Position numbers and translations under genes: made by a program
Shown here: positions 38,392-48,120 of the stretch, piece by piece
Position numbering within the stretch: position 1 is the first letter of the stretch
How the letters are laid out: the number at the start of each line of letters is the position of its first letter
Notes under the pieces: generated by a model
The model's database searches: none
What the model saw: the letters and a program-made list of their open reading frames with translations, nothing else
What the model was told of the DNA's origin: nothing
DNA from: Kappaphycus alvarezii
Lineage: Eukaryota; Rhodophyta; Florideophyceae; Gigartinales; Solieriaceae
Assembly: GCA_002205965.3 (NCBI GenBank)
Contig: NADL03000512.1
Coordinates: 806,001-870,000 of the forward strand
DNA: 64,000 bases
Direction: 5' to 3'

Positions 38392-40439
38392 AAATGCTCT
38401 TCCACGTTTGTAGAGAAGACCACGACGTCGTTCAAGTAGACGCGAGCGAAGTCTATATCTGCTAGTACATGTTCCATCATCCGCTGAAACGTCGAGAGGG
38501 CGTTCATAAGTCCGAACGGCATAATATTGAATTGGCAAGTCCCAAATAGACACAAAAACGTCGTCTTCTCTTTACAGGACTCTTCTAGGCGGACCTACCA
38601 ATATCCTCTGAACAAATCCAAAGAGGTAAACACTGTTGCCTTGGAGGGAGTCAAAAATCTCCTCTACTTTCGGCAAGGGCTAGCGATTACCCTTCATTTT
38701 TCGTTGAGGGTCCTGTATTTAACGAAGAAGAGGGACTTCTCGTCCTTCTTAGTAGCGATAACAACCGGAAAAGACCAGGCAGATGATGCAGGCCGAATTA
38801 TACCGGCTTCCAGCATCTTATCCAACTCCTCGCGAGCGAGCTGGTTCTGCTTAGGCGCTAGACGACGCCAACTATGGTATATGGGCTTGTTTTCAGTGAG
38901 TTCGAACGAATTTTCTATACTAATTCTCGAAGGATGAAGGTAGAACAAGGATTCAGCGATCACGTCGCCTTCAGAAAGAAGCTTTTTGAATTCCTTCTTC
39001 TTGACGATGGGTAGATGTTCTAACTTCTTCTCGAGCACTTCTGTCGCCGAGAGGGGTTTTAACTCGGCTATTATCTCTTCTAAATTGCATTAAATCGTCA
39101 ATACGAGTCCTACATCTTCGTTTTCCTCCTCTCCTGATTCATCGGAGCCTTCATCTTCGGAGGGCTCGGTTGAGGTCAAGGAGATTAATTCTTCTCCATC
39201 CGTTCCCTCCCTTTCTTTCAAAAGATCCTCAGCTGTTAAACGGGCGAACTCGGGAAGTCAGTTGAGCACAGCGACCTTTGGGTCATGCTTAAGGGTAACT
39301 GTTTTCGTACCATAGTCCATAGTGGCCATCAAGACTTCCATCGTCGGGTCTCTAATGAGAACCGTCGAAGGGAGATCCTTCGACCACGATGAATTCCAAG
39401 CAAACAAAGAGAACTCCGGAGGAAATAGGGGCACTTCGCAAGATTTCATTCACCTGGAACTTCACGCCCGTAGCGACATTGATCGTGCGGTTGACGACCT
39501 CGAGGTATACCGATAGTTTCGCCGCTAACTCAGCGGAGATAATGTCCACTGTAGCCCCCGTATCGCATAATTATTGTGCTTTAGTTCCGTACACGCTAAT
39601 CTCCATAACCTTTAGACAAATCTTTCTGCTCTGCGCCCTCCCATTAACGTCGCATACGGTTCCTCCACTGTATAGTTCCTGAAGGACTCCTTGCGCCGAT
39701 ATAGCGTCACCACACAGGAGCTGGCCAAATTAAATGCCGGTAGGAGCATTCGCTAGATCATTTATGACATCGGACTCAGGGAAGAACTCGGAGATGTCTC
39801 AAAATTCGACACCTTTTCCGTCCCTTTTCTTGGCTTCCTTCGACTTGGTCTTCTTTTTCGTTGACTTTTTGCCTCCAGGGGCAACCATATTCTTGCAATA
39901 TACAACAGCTTACCGAGGAGCTACCGATCCTCGGTGCTTAGACGGCCCGGCCGATCGAGGGTTCATATCGCCTCAATCGGGGCTCCCTGTACTCCACGAG
40001 CCAATTTGCAGAGGGGTTCTCCGTCAGAGTTAAGTTTGACAGCGAGGACCTCTTCAGTGTCCGATCCAGTAACAACAGATACGGTCTCCTTGTCTTCTTC
40101 ATAATCTGGTTTCTCCTCACTGGATCCCTCTATTTCCACAGAAACCTTACCTCCTCTCGGTTCCTTTTTAGCGCGATTCCAGCAAGAAGCTTCCGAGTGC
40201 CCCTTCTCACCGCACTTGGAGTACCTGGTGTCGCGATGGGGATTGTCTAGGCAACGGGTAGCTGCATGTCCCTGCTTGTTTGAAAATGAACAGACTCGAT
40301 CACGGCCATCCTGGGCGGCCCTTCCGACCCTAGAGGAGGTTCTTTTCATCGAGTCCAGCTGCCTTTGTTTCTTCTCTATCATCAGCATCTCCGAAGGCGG
40401 TGACGAGACTGCCCATATGAAAGTTCTGGATTCGATTGA

Positions 40440-40900
40440 CCAGGGGATCCCGACTTAAGAACAATACAAAAAGGAACAAAAGATTTTTGACCAACTAAAG
40501 AACTTTAGTTGGTCGGTGAAACAGGTCAGAACAACTGCAGAATAAAGAACGGGAGAACCTGGAGCTAAGACCAGTGGAACAGAGAACACGGACAGTGGAG
40601 CGGGAAACAACTTGAGCAGCTTTTGGATCTTGGAACGATAGATGAACAGAACAATGATTCGAGGATCGGAGGTGGAACTGGTTCGTTGCAGTAGTTCTTG
40701 ACGGAAGAGTCCTCGTCGCAGGGCACAGGCGCTCGCTTAAATAGACAAAATTGGAGCAACTGGATCCGGCCAAAAATCAAGCGTTGTCGGCGTTTGTTGC
40801 GCAATTTCTCCAGGCGTACTGTACTGTGATAATCCACATCACAAATTCAAATTCAATCGCCGGGGACAAGCGTACAGTACAGAAAATAAATCAAACTGCT
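40440..40900. other. Unassigned segment within the Gypsy Gag region, with a hairpin
   Basis: Gag similarity stops near 40,900 and the zinc-knuckle part starts near 40,390. The segment between contains GACCAACTAAAG at 40,489-40,500, paired exactly with CTTTAGTTGGTC at 40,503-40,514 around a two-base loop, and TACTGTACTGT-type repeats near 40,818, 40,873 and 40,903. It may be a small insertion, but I could not find a target duplication. Confidence 0.4.
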
Positions 40901-41779
40901 ACTGTACTGTATCCAACACATACAAAGCAACCAATTTTTGCGTTTCATAGTCCACTTTGCTTTCAACTTCCGTTACACGAGGATCGGTACGAACAAGCAA
41001 CCTTGGTGCCTTCTTTTCGACAGAGACGACAGGGTTGGCTAGCCCTATCTCCTTCTTTTCATGAATTAAGGCTGACCAGATACCCCTGGTGGGACCGGCT
41101 ATCGATGAAGGTTCAACGGACTTCTGCGCCGACTGAAACGCCCCCTTTCCGTCGTAAAAATCAGCGATAATAGACTTCACCGCCTGATAATCCTTAGGGC
41201 TGCAAGAAGTAATACAAGGAACCAGATCCGAGTGGACCATCGCGGCCTTACGGAGAAGCTCATCAAACTTGGCTTCCTCGTTGAACATCGCCTAAGCGAA
41301 GATAGAATCCATTTTCCGAATACATTCCATGAGACGGTTAGGATCGAGCTGAGCGTCCATTGCACGACGAAGCACCTCGTGCGGCCCATTGTTGTCTCCA
41401 AAATTATCCTATGGTCCCCTTTGACAATGGAATAGTTCTTTCCATCCAGCAAGAAATCACCTATTTCATCCGTGAACGTCTGCAAGAAGAAGTCGAACGC
41501 TTCGCCGTCAAGGTACGACAGAAGTTCAGGTGACTCCCCTTCTTCGGGCTTACCGCGCATCGCGACGTGTTCAAGGAAGAAAAAGAATCTCTTCACGTCG
41601 GAGTCCCAACGGAATAGATGGGTCGATGCGATGTCGGCCCAAATAAGATAGCACTGTTTGAAAAGTTGGAAGACGCCATTGCTTCTCAAACCAGTTCTAT
41701 TCGTAGTATCGTAAAGTAGAAAAAAGTAACAATAGACCAAGCAATAGCGATAAAAAATAAAAATGGAGGCGCAACTAAC

Positions 41780-42975
41780 GAAATTTCAAATGACACAAGA
41801 GAAAATGTAACTCTTCACGAAAGTTCCAGTACTTAGTGGGATCTCCTTTGGAGTCGATAACTGCTAGCATAAGTTTCAGCAAGCTTTTTTACAGTTTCCA
41901 ATTGTAAGAACTCTCAATTGTGGCCCACGCAACCTCGATAGATGACTTCAACTAGTCCACGCTACTAAACTGCCTTCTCCTACAATAAACACAACGTGCC
42001 AACAAACCCAGACGTTTCGGATAATATTGAGGTTAGGGGACTTGTCTGGCCACGGTAGCACCCGCACACCACACTGAGACAAAAAATGCTCTACTGGGAC
42101 CTTTGGATGCTGGCGCCATCCTGCTGAAACGTCCATGTGGTAGTCTACTCAAATATTTTTGCGGCCCAAAATAGCAAAGTGCTCTGCAGAGTCCTGCAAT
42201 ACTTTGCAGAGCCCTGCTTGTCTGTTAAAAACACTAGCGTAGATTTCCCGTAAAAGCTAATTGCGGTCCAAATCATTACTGAACCCCCACCATTCTGACG
42301 AGTCTGAAAAAGATGCGGTTCTTTTCTTATATCATAACAATACATCAAAAGTCCATCCGGTCCATCCAGTTTAAACTTCTTCTCTTCTGAAAAACCACAT
42401 GTGTCCAAAAATAGTTGCCTTTGGAAATAAATTGACGTTACCATTGCAATCTGTTTTTCTTGTGATCCTTATTCATCAAAGGTTTCTTGCTGATCCGTCT
42501 ATAGCGAAACTGCGGAGAAGCCCAAAGAATATGCTGAACTCTAAGAACAGTTACGTAAATTCAGAGCCAGTTTGATATATGCGGTACTTCAATCTCCTTT
42601 GGGTGCCATTCGGAAGATCCTTCGATGTTTATACTCCGAACATTTCTGAGCATTTTGGGCATCTCTGTAGTGCGGCGGTATTTCTTCTTTGCGATGGAGT
42701 TCTGAATTGTACCTGGGCTTCGGTTCAATGCCACCGCAATGGCACGGATTGGGATCAGCTCTCTAGCAATTGCTACAATCTGCCCCTTTTCGAAGTCACT
42801 CAGGTCTTTTCGGCATTTTTCGGGGATCTTAAAGTAGAATGTGGCAATCTATGGGACTGGGAGGCAAATCCCTGAGTCTACATGTATCTTTTACAGCTGT
42901 AGATCACTTTTTGTTGCGGGACTTTGCTTTTTTCGCCCTAAATTGTTCTTATATCATTTGATTTTTTGTTCAATT
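41780..42975 (-). mobile_element. Tc1/mariner DNA transposon, dead copy
   Basis: Minus-strand transposase parts in order: an N-terminal helix-turn-helix region (about 42,860-42,690, with Leu-Ser-Asp-Phe-Glu-Lys-Gly-Gln), the block at 42,444-42,145 with Glu-Glu-Lys-Lys-Phe-Lys-Leu-Asp-Gly-Pro-Asp-Gly and Gly-Gly-Gly-Ser-Val-Met-Ile-Trp, and the block at 42,136-41,948 with Trp-Pro-Asp-Lys-Ser-Pro-Asn-Leu-Asn. The first catalytic Asp (usual Ser-Asp-Glu-Lys) reads Glu, and the usual SPDLNPIEN reads SPNLNIIRN, so the catalytic triad is damaged. Frame changes separate the blocks. Imperfect inverted ends (ATTTCAAATGACACAAGAG near 41,795 and AAATCAAATGATATAAGAA on the opposite strand near 42,960) set approximate limits. 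Confidence 0.75.
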
Positions 42976-43983
42976 TATAGGGCTGATTCTACTTTTTTTG
43001 TGTGACGCAAAGCGCTTGCTTTTATGTATACATCTGAGGAGGCAGACGGTCTCTGGTGTTAACGTGGATCCATTTTGCTACAAATTGGATGTCGCAGGCA
43101 CACCATACTGTACAGCATTGGCGGAAATGGGGGTGCTGAAGTTCGAATTTCGCGGACTGTAGATAGTGGCCCCTCGTAGGCAGTAAAAATTCTCAAATAC
43201 CCTGCAGTACTGTGCACCACTTCTGGTCCTCAGAAACTTCTAGAAGCGACGTGTACAGTGGAGGGTAGCAAGGGGGACGTAGCATAGAGCGAGGTGCGCC
43301 CGAGCACAGTACTTGTACATTCACTTCTCCCCCCCTTGCCTTTGCTACCCCCGCTTGCACGAACCTCACGACTCGCGCACCATTTCCCCCACCCTCAGCC
43401 GACCATTCGGTACTGCATCGCTACAACATAAAGCACCACCCTCTCCCGCTACAGCAAGTGCTGTACAGTACTGTGCGGTACAAGTTGTGTGTTACCAGCA
43501 ATATACAGTACAGTACATACCATAGTTACCATATTAGTCTCGAGTGGTCTTTTGTAGTAGGCTTGTCACCCCAGGGATTTTACAGCAAATTTGCATTTCA
43601 CACGTTTAAAAACTGTGGTGACAACATTGTCACGTGAGCACAGTGCTGTCACTGCTGTACGTCTACTGTACCACATGTACCTCAGTCACGACAATCATTT
43701 CCAGGATTTCCTAAAAACTCGCATTACAGTAACGCTGCGAATACAGTATTGAAACTGTCAACTGTAAGGAGTGCCAGCAATTAATCAACAACCTTGGATT
43801 GAATGTAGAGCACAGTTTCGTTTCACTAGAAAGTACAAGCACCGGCTCTACACCCAGCACTTCTTGCTGCACCCTTTAGCACCCTCCGCCTGCATCGCAA
43901 CACGCGCCGGCAAAGCCCGCAAACGGAGAAACCATTTGTTCATCCCATTTCCCCCGTCCCGTCATTAACCCGTCTCACTTGTC
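42976..43983. other. Intergenic stretch left of the SRP receptor gene
   Basis: It contains dispersed repeat copy B (43,166-43,454) and a dense cluster of TACAGTAC/GTACTGTA palindromes (43,107-43,515 and weaker ones to 43,755). From about 43,800 it is C-rich and pyrimidine-rich, which would fit the promoter of the gene starting at 43,984. No TATA box is evident. Confidence 0.5.
43166..43454 (+). repeat. Dispersed repeat, copy B
   Basis: Same orientation as 30,293-30,548, with the blocks given there, including CCATTCGGTACTGCATCGCT at 43,402-43,421. Outside this interval the flanks are unrelated. It may be a damaged 5' LTR of the minus-strand Gypsy or an independent dispersed repeat beside the gene island. 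Confidence 0.8.
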
Positions 43984-45824
43984 ATGATCGACGAGTTTTG
44001 CATATTCGAAAGAGGCGGCACCGTCCTCTGGCGTCGTAACTTTGTCGCCTTCAAAGTCGACCCACTTGCCATTCTTGTCCGAACAGTTCTTCTCCAAGAT
44101 CGCCTTTCTCTTCCCGAGCTCTCCTACGACTGTCACACTCTTCGCTGGCTTCTCGACAACGAGCGTGGTTTAGTTTTCGTTGTAATCTTTCAACGTCTCT
44201 TACCCCTGCCTATGCCGATGACTTACTTCAAATGGTCCGCAAGGAATTCACCGCCGCATTTGTGCGCCCGGTACCATCGGCCACGGCAAATAAAAATGCC
44301 CCGTTTGTCGTCGATTGCGATCTAGATTTTGACCAGTTCGGTCCGGTCTTTGAGAAGCTTTTGGATGCCGCGGAGCGTAAAAGCATGAACCTTGCAAAAT
44401 CGGCCAAGAATGCAAAGCCTGGGAAGAAACGCAAGCCGGTAAAGTCGGCGACCAAGACGCCAACCGGTCTGCATGAGGAGGGCCATATCGACCCTGACTC
44501 TGAACAAACCGACTCGCCGCTCTCCAACGTACCATCCGAGGACCTTGTCAAGCGTAACCGCGAGGCCTTTATCCGGAATCAAATGTCGAGAAAGAAGAAT
44601 TCAGCTCCGGCCATGGGTTTTAAGAGCAAATCAAAAACCACGGCTGTTGATTCGGTGCCATCTACCGAGCCGGTGAGACGAGGTAAACTGATGAGGCCAT
44701 CGAAGAAGACCGCCGATGAGGACTTGTCACAGCTCGACTATAGTGTTGGCACCCCGGATGAGAAACATGCCGAAGAGGAGGTTGCAAGATTTCGTCAGCA
44801 ATTTATGGAGGCTGAGCCGAACAGGGCTTATGACATTATTGAGGAGTCGTCTGATGAGGAACATGAAGATGACGAAGAGGCGATGATTGGCACGGGCGGT
44901 GTCTGGAACTACTTCAAGGGACTTGCGGGGATGCGCAACCTAACGAGGGCGGATTTGGCTCCAGTGATGGCCGAATTCCGAGATTCGCTGATTGGCAAGA
45001 ATGTGGCCCAGGAAATTGCAGATAGAATTATAGAATCAGTGCTAACTAGTTTGGAAGGTAAGCGTATGGAATCGATGACATCGGTCACGACGATGGTGAG
45101 AAATGCGCTGGATGACGCGCTTACCAGAATCCTGACGTCGAGGCAAAGCACGGACATCTTGTCGGAGATTGCGGCGAAGAAGGGAACCGGACGGCCATAT
45201 GTGATCACGTATTGCGGGGTGAATGGTGTAGGGAAGAGTACGTCTTTGGCAAAGACGTGCTATTATCTGCTCAACCATGGATACAAGGTGATGATTGCGG
45301 CGTGTGACACATTTCGAGCGGGGGCCGTTGAACAGTTGCGGACGCACGTCCGATGCCTCGGTAAAGGAGTGGAGTTGTTTGATAGGGGGTACGGGAAGGA
45401 TGCGGCGGCAGTAGCGAATGATGCTATTCGAAAGGCGAAGGAGTTTGGATTTGATGTTGTGTTGGTGGATACGGCGGGGCGAATGCAGGATAATGAGCCG
45501 CTTATGAGGGCGCTTTCAAAACTGGTGGAAGTGAATCGACCGGATAGGCTGTTTTTTGTGGGTGAGGCGCTGGTGGGGAATGATGCGGTGGATCAACTGA
45601 CAAAATTTAATCAAGCACTAACAGACCACCAGAGCGGTGCCAAGGCTCGACTGATTGACGGGATTGTGTTGACAAAGTTTGACACAATTGACGATAAGGT
45701 TGGGGCGGCTGTGTCGATGGTGTACACAACGGGACAACCTATCGTGTTTGTCGGGGTGGGTCAAACATACATGGACCTGCGGAAAATGAACACGAAATCG
45801 CTAGTCAAAGCTTTGTTAAAGTAA
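43984..45824 (+). CDS. SRPRA: Signal recognition particle receptor subunit alpha (SRP54-type GTPase)
   Basis: Docks the signal recognition particle with its ribosome at the ER membrane and drives release through paired GTPases. The first part, from ATG 43,984 (MIDEFCIFERGGTVLW), is the SRX/longin domain that binds the beta subunit. Then come a charged acidic linker, a helical N domain and the GTPase: G1 GVNGVGKST (about 45,217), DTFRAGAVEQLR, DTAGR (about 45,470) and the TKFDTIDDKVGA region. The product is about 613 residues, near the usual 600-640. The SRX domain and the rest are in two frames: reading must shift by one base at about 44,207-44,213 (CCCCTGCCTATGCC), where one extra T would restore a normal domain. 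No intron could fit there, so I favour an assembly error or a fresh mutation. It converges with the next gene, with 73 bp between the stops. Confidence 0.93.
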
Positions 45825-45897
45825 GGTAAAGCAGCGGTGTAGTTGGAGCACTGCTAACACACAATGCTTGGTATTTTGTAAAGCAGAAAGAAGAATA

Positions 45898-46398
45898 TCA
45901 GAAATCGGGGATCATCCAGGCGGCGAGTTTGCCAGTCCCTTTGCACGCCTTGCATTGAATTTCGCCATTGTCACACGCCATACAATGCGACTGGCCCTCA
46001 ATCGAACACATGAGCCTATCGCCCAACATGAGCACACCAGTAGCATGACACCAACTACACTCGACGGTACCACGACCGTTGCAGCGTTGACAAATGGACG
46101 GGGCGTCGTTGCGTCGATTTTGAAAACGCCAACCCAGTTCCAAACGCCATCTAGAATCGGCGGTACCTCGTACCCGGCGCGAACGTTTTGACGAAAAGGG
46201 ATTGCGGCGGGGGGAAGAACTGCTGTTTGAATCGGGAGTTTGGTTTGAGTCTTTGTTCGGAGTGTTGTCGGGGCTGTTGGGCGCTGCTTTGCAGAGAGGG
46301 GGTGGGGGTGGGCGCGGTCGGCGCGGTGGTGTGAAGGGGGTGAGAAGTAGGTGGCGGTGTGGGATGGGGAGTGGAAGTGTGGGGAGAAAGGCGGGCAT
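45898..46398 (-). CDS. DnaJ-type cysteine-rich zinc domain protein, possibly plastid-targeted
   Basis: 166 residues from ATG at 46,398. The C-terminal half has four CxxC pairs: CQRCNGRG, CSWCHATG, CMACDNGE and CKACKGTG at about residues 104-156. This is the zinc-binding domain of DnaJ/Hsp40 without a J domain, as in small plastid proteins of the BSD2/LQY1/PSA2 type that help fold Rubisco or photosystem subunits. The N-terminal 95 residues are Pro/Ser/Arg-rich with no acidic residue in the first 45 and a Phe near the start, which would suit a transit peptide; red-algal transit peptides often keep an early Phe. Which BSD2-like protein it is cannot be told. The DNA encoding the leader is extremely C-rich on the coding strand. 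It converges with the SRP receptor gene. Confidence 0.72.
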   Translation of the reverse strand: MPAFLPTLPLPIPHRHLLLTPFTPPRRPRPPPPPLCKAAPNSPDNTPNKDSNQTPDSNSSSSPRRNPFSSKRSRRVRGTADSRWRLELGWRFQNRRNDAPSICQRCNGRGTVECSWCHATGVLMLGDRLMCSIEGQSHCMACDNGEIQCKACKGTGKLAAWMIPDF

Positions 46399-47390
46399 GG
46401 TGTGGTTGGTTTGCTTTTTTTTGATGCAGACGGTAACGGTGTGGGGGGGGGCGGAAGAGATGTGGGGTGTGGGAGAGGGAAGAGGGGTGGGGAGAGTCGG
46501 GGGCGGGTTTGGTGTATAACTGTGGCGGATGCACAGGTTTGGCTTGGCTGTGAATTTTTTTGGGGGTGGGGAATCAAAGAGGAAATTTTGCTCTTTTCAT
46601 GGGGAGTTTTTAAGGGGGATTGAATTGAGGGCCTACGAAATTAAAGAAGAAAGAAGTTTAATGGATTCAGAATTAAAATTGGGAGGCGAATTGTATCATA
46701 CCTTTGGCGTGGCCCGTGATTCACGTATCAAGTGTCTCATGCAGTAAGGGTCGGTCAGAGCATGCCAATTGCATGCGTCGGAGGAGGTACTCTCGGGACT
46801 CGTGGTACCGGCGGCGGTGCAGGTACACTGTAGCGGCAATGGCAGCGGGGTGCTGTTGCATTGCTGCGGGTGTGTGGGCAATGTTGTCATTGACGGGTGA
46901 GTCGTGTAACGCGTGAATTGCATTGCGTGAGGAAAGTGTTTGTGCGCCAGCGGCAATTGTGTGACCTGTCACGCCACAGCGGGCCAGGTAGTGATTTCGC
47001 GTTGGTCTGGTGATGTGTGCTTTGGGATAGCGCGGTGCTGGGGTCGGTGGAGGGTGCGAGTTTTTGATGAGGGTTTTTTCAGTCTTGTCAGGGTGCTTGC
47101 GGGGACATTTTGATGGTATGAAGAGCTTCTGAAGAGCTCTAGTGCAGCGCGGGTGTTGAGGGTATGGCTCGTTGTAAATGACCCCTACCTCGTCCGTGAC
47201 AAACAGTGCAATTCCTAAATGCGGGCCGTTTACCGGAAGCATAGCGAGAGCAAAAAAGTATCAACTCAACGGCGCTCACACAGCTGTTCTATCCCATGTT
47301 TGCATCTACGACGCAATCAGCGCTAGTTGTAAAACTACCGCACCAGCAAAACAAGCGATCAATACCAACGCCATGCGTCGAAACGCACGC
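46399..47390. other. Intergenic stretch, G-rich at its left end
   Basis: 46,400-46,620 has several runs of 4-9 G on the plus strand just upstream of the zinc-domain gene, enough for G-quadruplex folding on that strand. Further right the sequence is more ordinary. Immediately after the AIM24 stop, a 22-codon frame (about 47,368-47,300, minus) would encode a hydrophobic helix (MALVLIACFAGAVVLQLALI), possibly the start of a short membrane protein, but it closes quickly. Confidence 0.45.
46721..47242 (-). CDS. Doubtful ORF, no recognised domain
   Basis: 173 codons from ATG 47,242. The first 50 residues (with LGIALFVTDEVGVIYNE) look protein-like. The rest is rich in His, Pro, Arg and Thr, as out-of-frame sequence often is. 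The hydrophobic start at 47,368 lies just upstream in another phase, so the two could be parts of one small membrane protein if a base is missing. Low confidence. Confidence 0.2.
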   Translation of the reverse strand: MLPVNGPHLGIALFVTDEVGVIYNEPYPQHPRCTRALQKLFIPSKCPRKHPDKTEKTLIKNSHPPPTPAPRYPKAHITRPTRNHYLARCGVTGHTIAAGAQTLSSRNAIHALHDSPVNDNIAHTPAAMQQHPAAIAATVYLHRRRYHESREYLLRRMQLACSDRPLLHETLDT

Positions 47391-48120
47391 CTAGGAAGCA
47401 GGAGGTGCTTTAGTTTCATAGATCCACTCTACCATCTCCTCTGGATTTCTCGTCTGAATCTGAATTTGCCCCGGGCCTGTAATCCTCGACACCAAGCCCT
47501 CACCCGAAAGGCCGGTACCGAACCATCCCTTTGCCGCCTTTTGCACATCATATTTAATCTTCGGGCGCCACGTAACCAAATGGCCATTATCCACAATAAT
47601 TTCCTCCCCTCTGCCAAATCCCACTCCCTCATAGACCCCACAGCACACACCAGAACCACACCTGTCCCACTCACTTTTTTCACAAACAGCCCATGCCCAG
47701 ACGTGAATGCCTTTTTCAAACCCTGTCTCACACTTGTTGACTTCACATCCCCAAAGCTTGCCAAAAACGCGTTATCCCCGACACAAACCTCCTCCTCTTG
47801 CAACTGAATCGCGCAAATAGAGCCGAGAAACGGCGGTGCCAATAGCACCCACCCTTCGCCCTCATTCGCTGTAAATGTTTGATGACGTGCTTCGTCCGGG
47901 CCAAACATCGCGCGCATGGTCTTTTTCAGCTTTCCTTTAATTTCAATGTTGGGCGATGTAGCTAGCATGCATCCGGGGATGGCTTTCACGGTTTGATCGT
48001 GGGGATTGAGATTTTGACCGTGGCGGTGACGCCGTTGGGGTCTGCGATTTCATAGCGGAAGTCGTTGAATGTGCCTTGACTGGGCTGTTGGGCGGAGGTT
48101 TGGTTGTGGGAGGTTGCCAT
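47391..48120 (-). CDS. AIM24: AIM24 family protein
   Basis: About 243 residues if read from ATG 48,120 (MATSHNQTSAQQ) to the stop at 47,391. Yeast AIM24 is a mitochondrial inner-membrane protein linked to cristae organisation; bacterial relatives are of unclear role. Family features visible: VKAIPGCMLATSPNIEIKG near the start, the glycine-rich centre, EEIIVDNGHLVTW and TGLSGEGLVSRITGPGQIQI near the end. The reading uses three phases: one-base offsets occur near 48,006-48,012 and near 47,603-47,610 (a CCCC run on the plus strand). In both places one more base in a short homopolymer would give the family sequence. There is no space for introns. No mitochondrial presequence is obvious. It may be a gene with assembly errors (my preference) or a recent pseudogene. 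Confidence 0.82.

Larger units (their letters stand above)
32280..41740 (-). mobile_element. Ty3/Gypsy LTR retrotransposon fossil, split by a hAT element
   Basis: On the minus strand, in Gypsy order: Gag (about 41,740-40,900), two CCHC-type knuckles (about 40,300-40,190), protease region (about 39,550-39,350), reverse transcriptase start (39,038-38,694) and palm (about 38,560-38,400), reverse transcriptase end and RNase H (34,337-33,400), integrase (about 33,230-32,458) and a GPY-like C-terminal domain near 32,400. A hAT transposon occupies 34,346-38,391 inside the reverse transcriptase. A possible further insertion lies at 40,440-40,900 and a Tc1 copy sits just upstream of Gag. The element carries several disruptions but its domains are easy to read, so it is younger than the Copia fossil. 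The candidate LTRs are discussed at 30,130 and 43,166. Confidence 0.8.

Noticed and set aside
44207-44213. An intron or programmed frameshift in the SRP receptor gene
   Set aside because: The two readings abut within a base, so no intron fits, and I see neither a known slippery heptamer nor a downstream structure. A missing base is simpler.
44228-44551. Minus-strand frames over the SRP receptor gene
   Set aside because: They are antisense shadows of a strongly conserved coding region and have no protein-like features.
46202-46519. Gly/Val-rich plus-strand frame
   Set aside because: It is the complement of the Pro-rich leader of the zinc-domain gene; its composition is explained by the G-runs.
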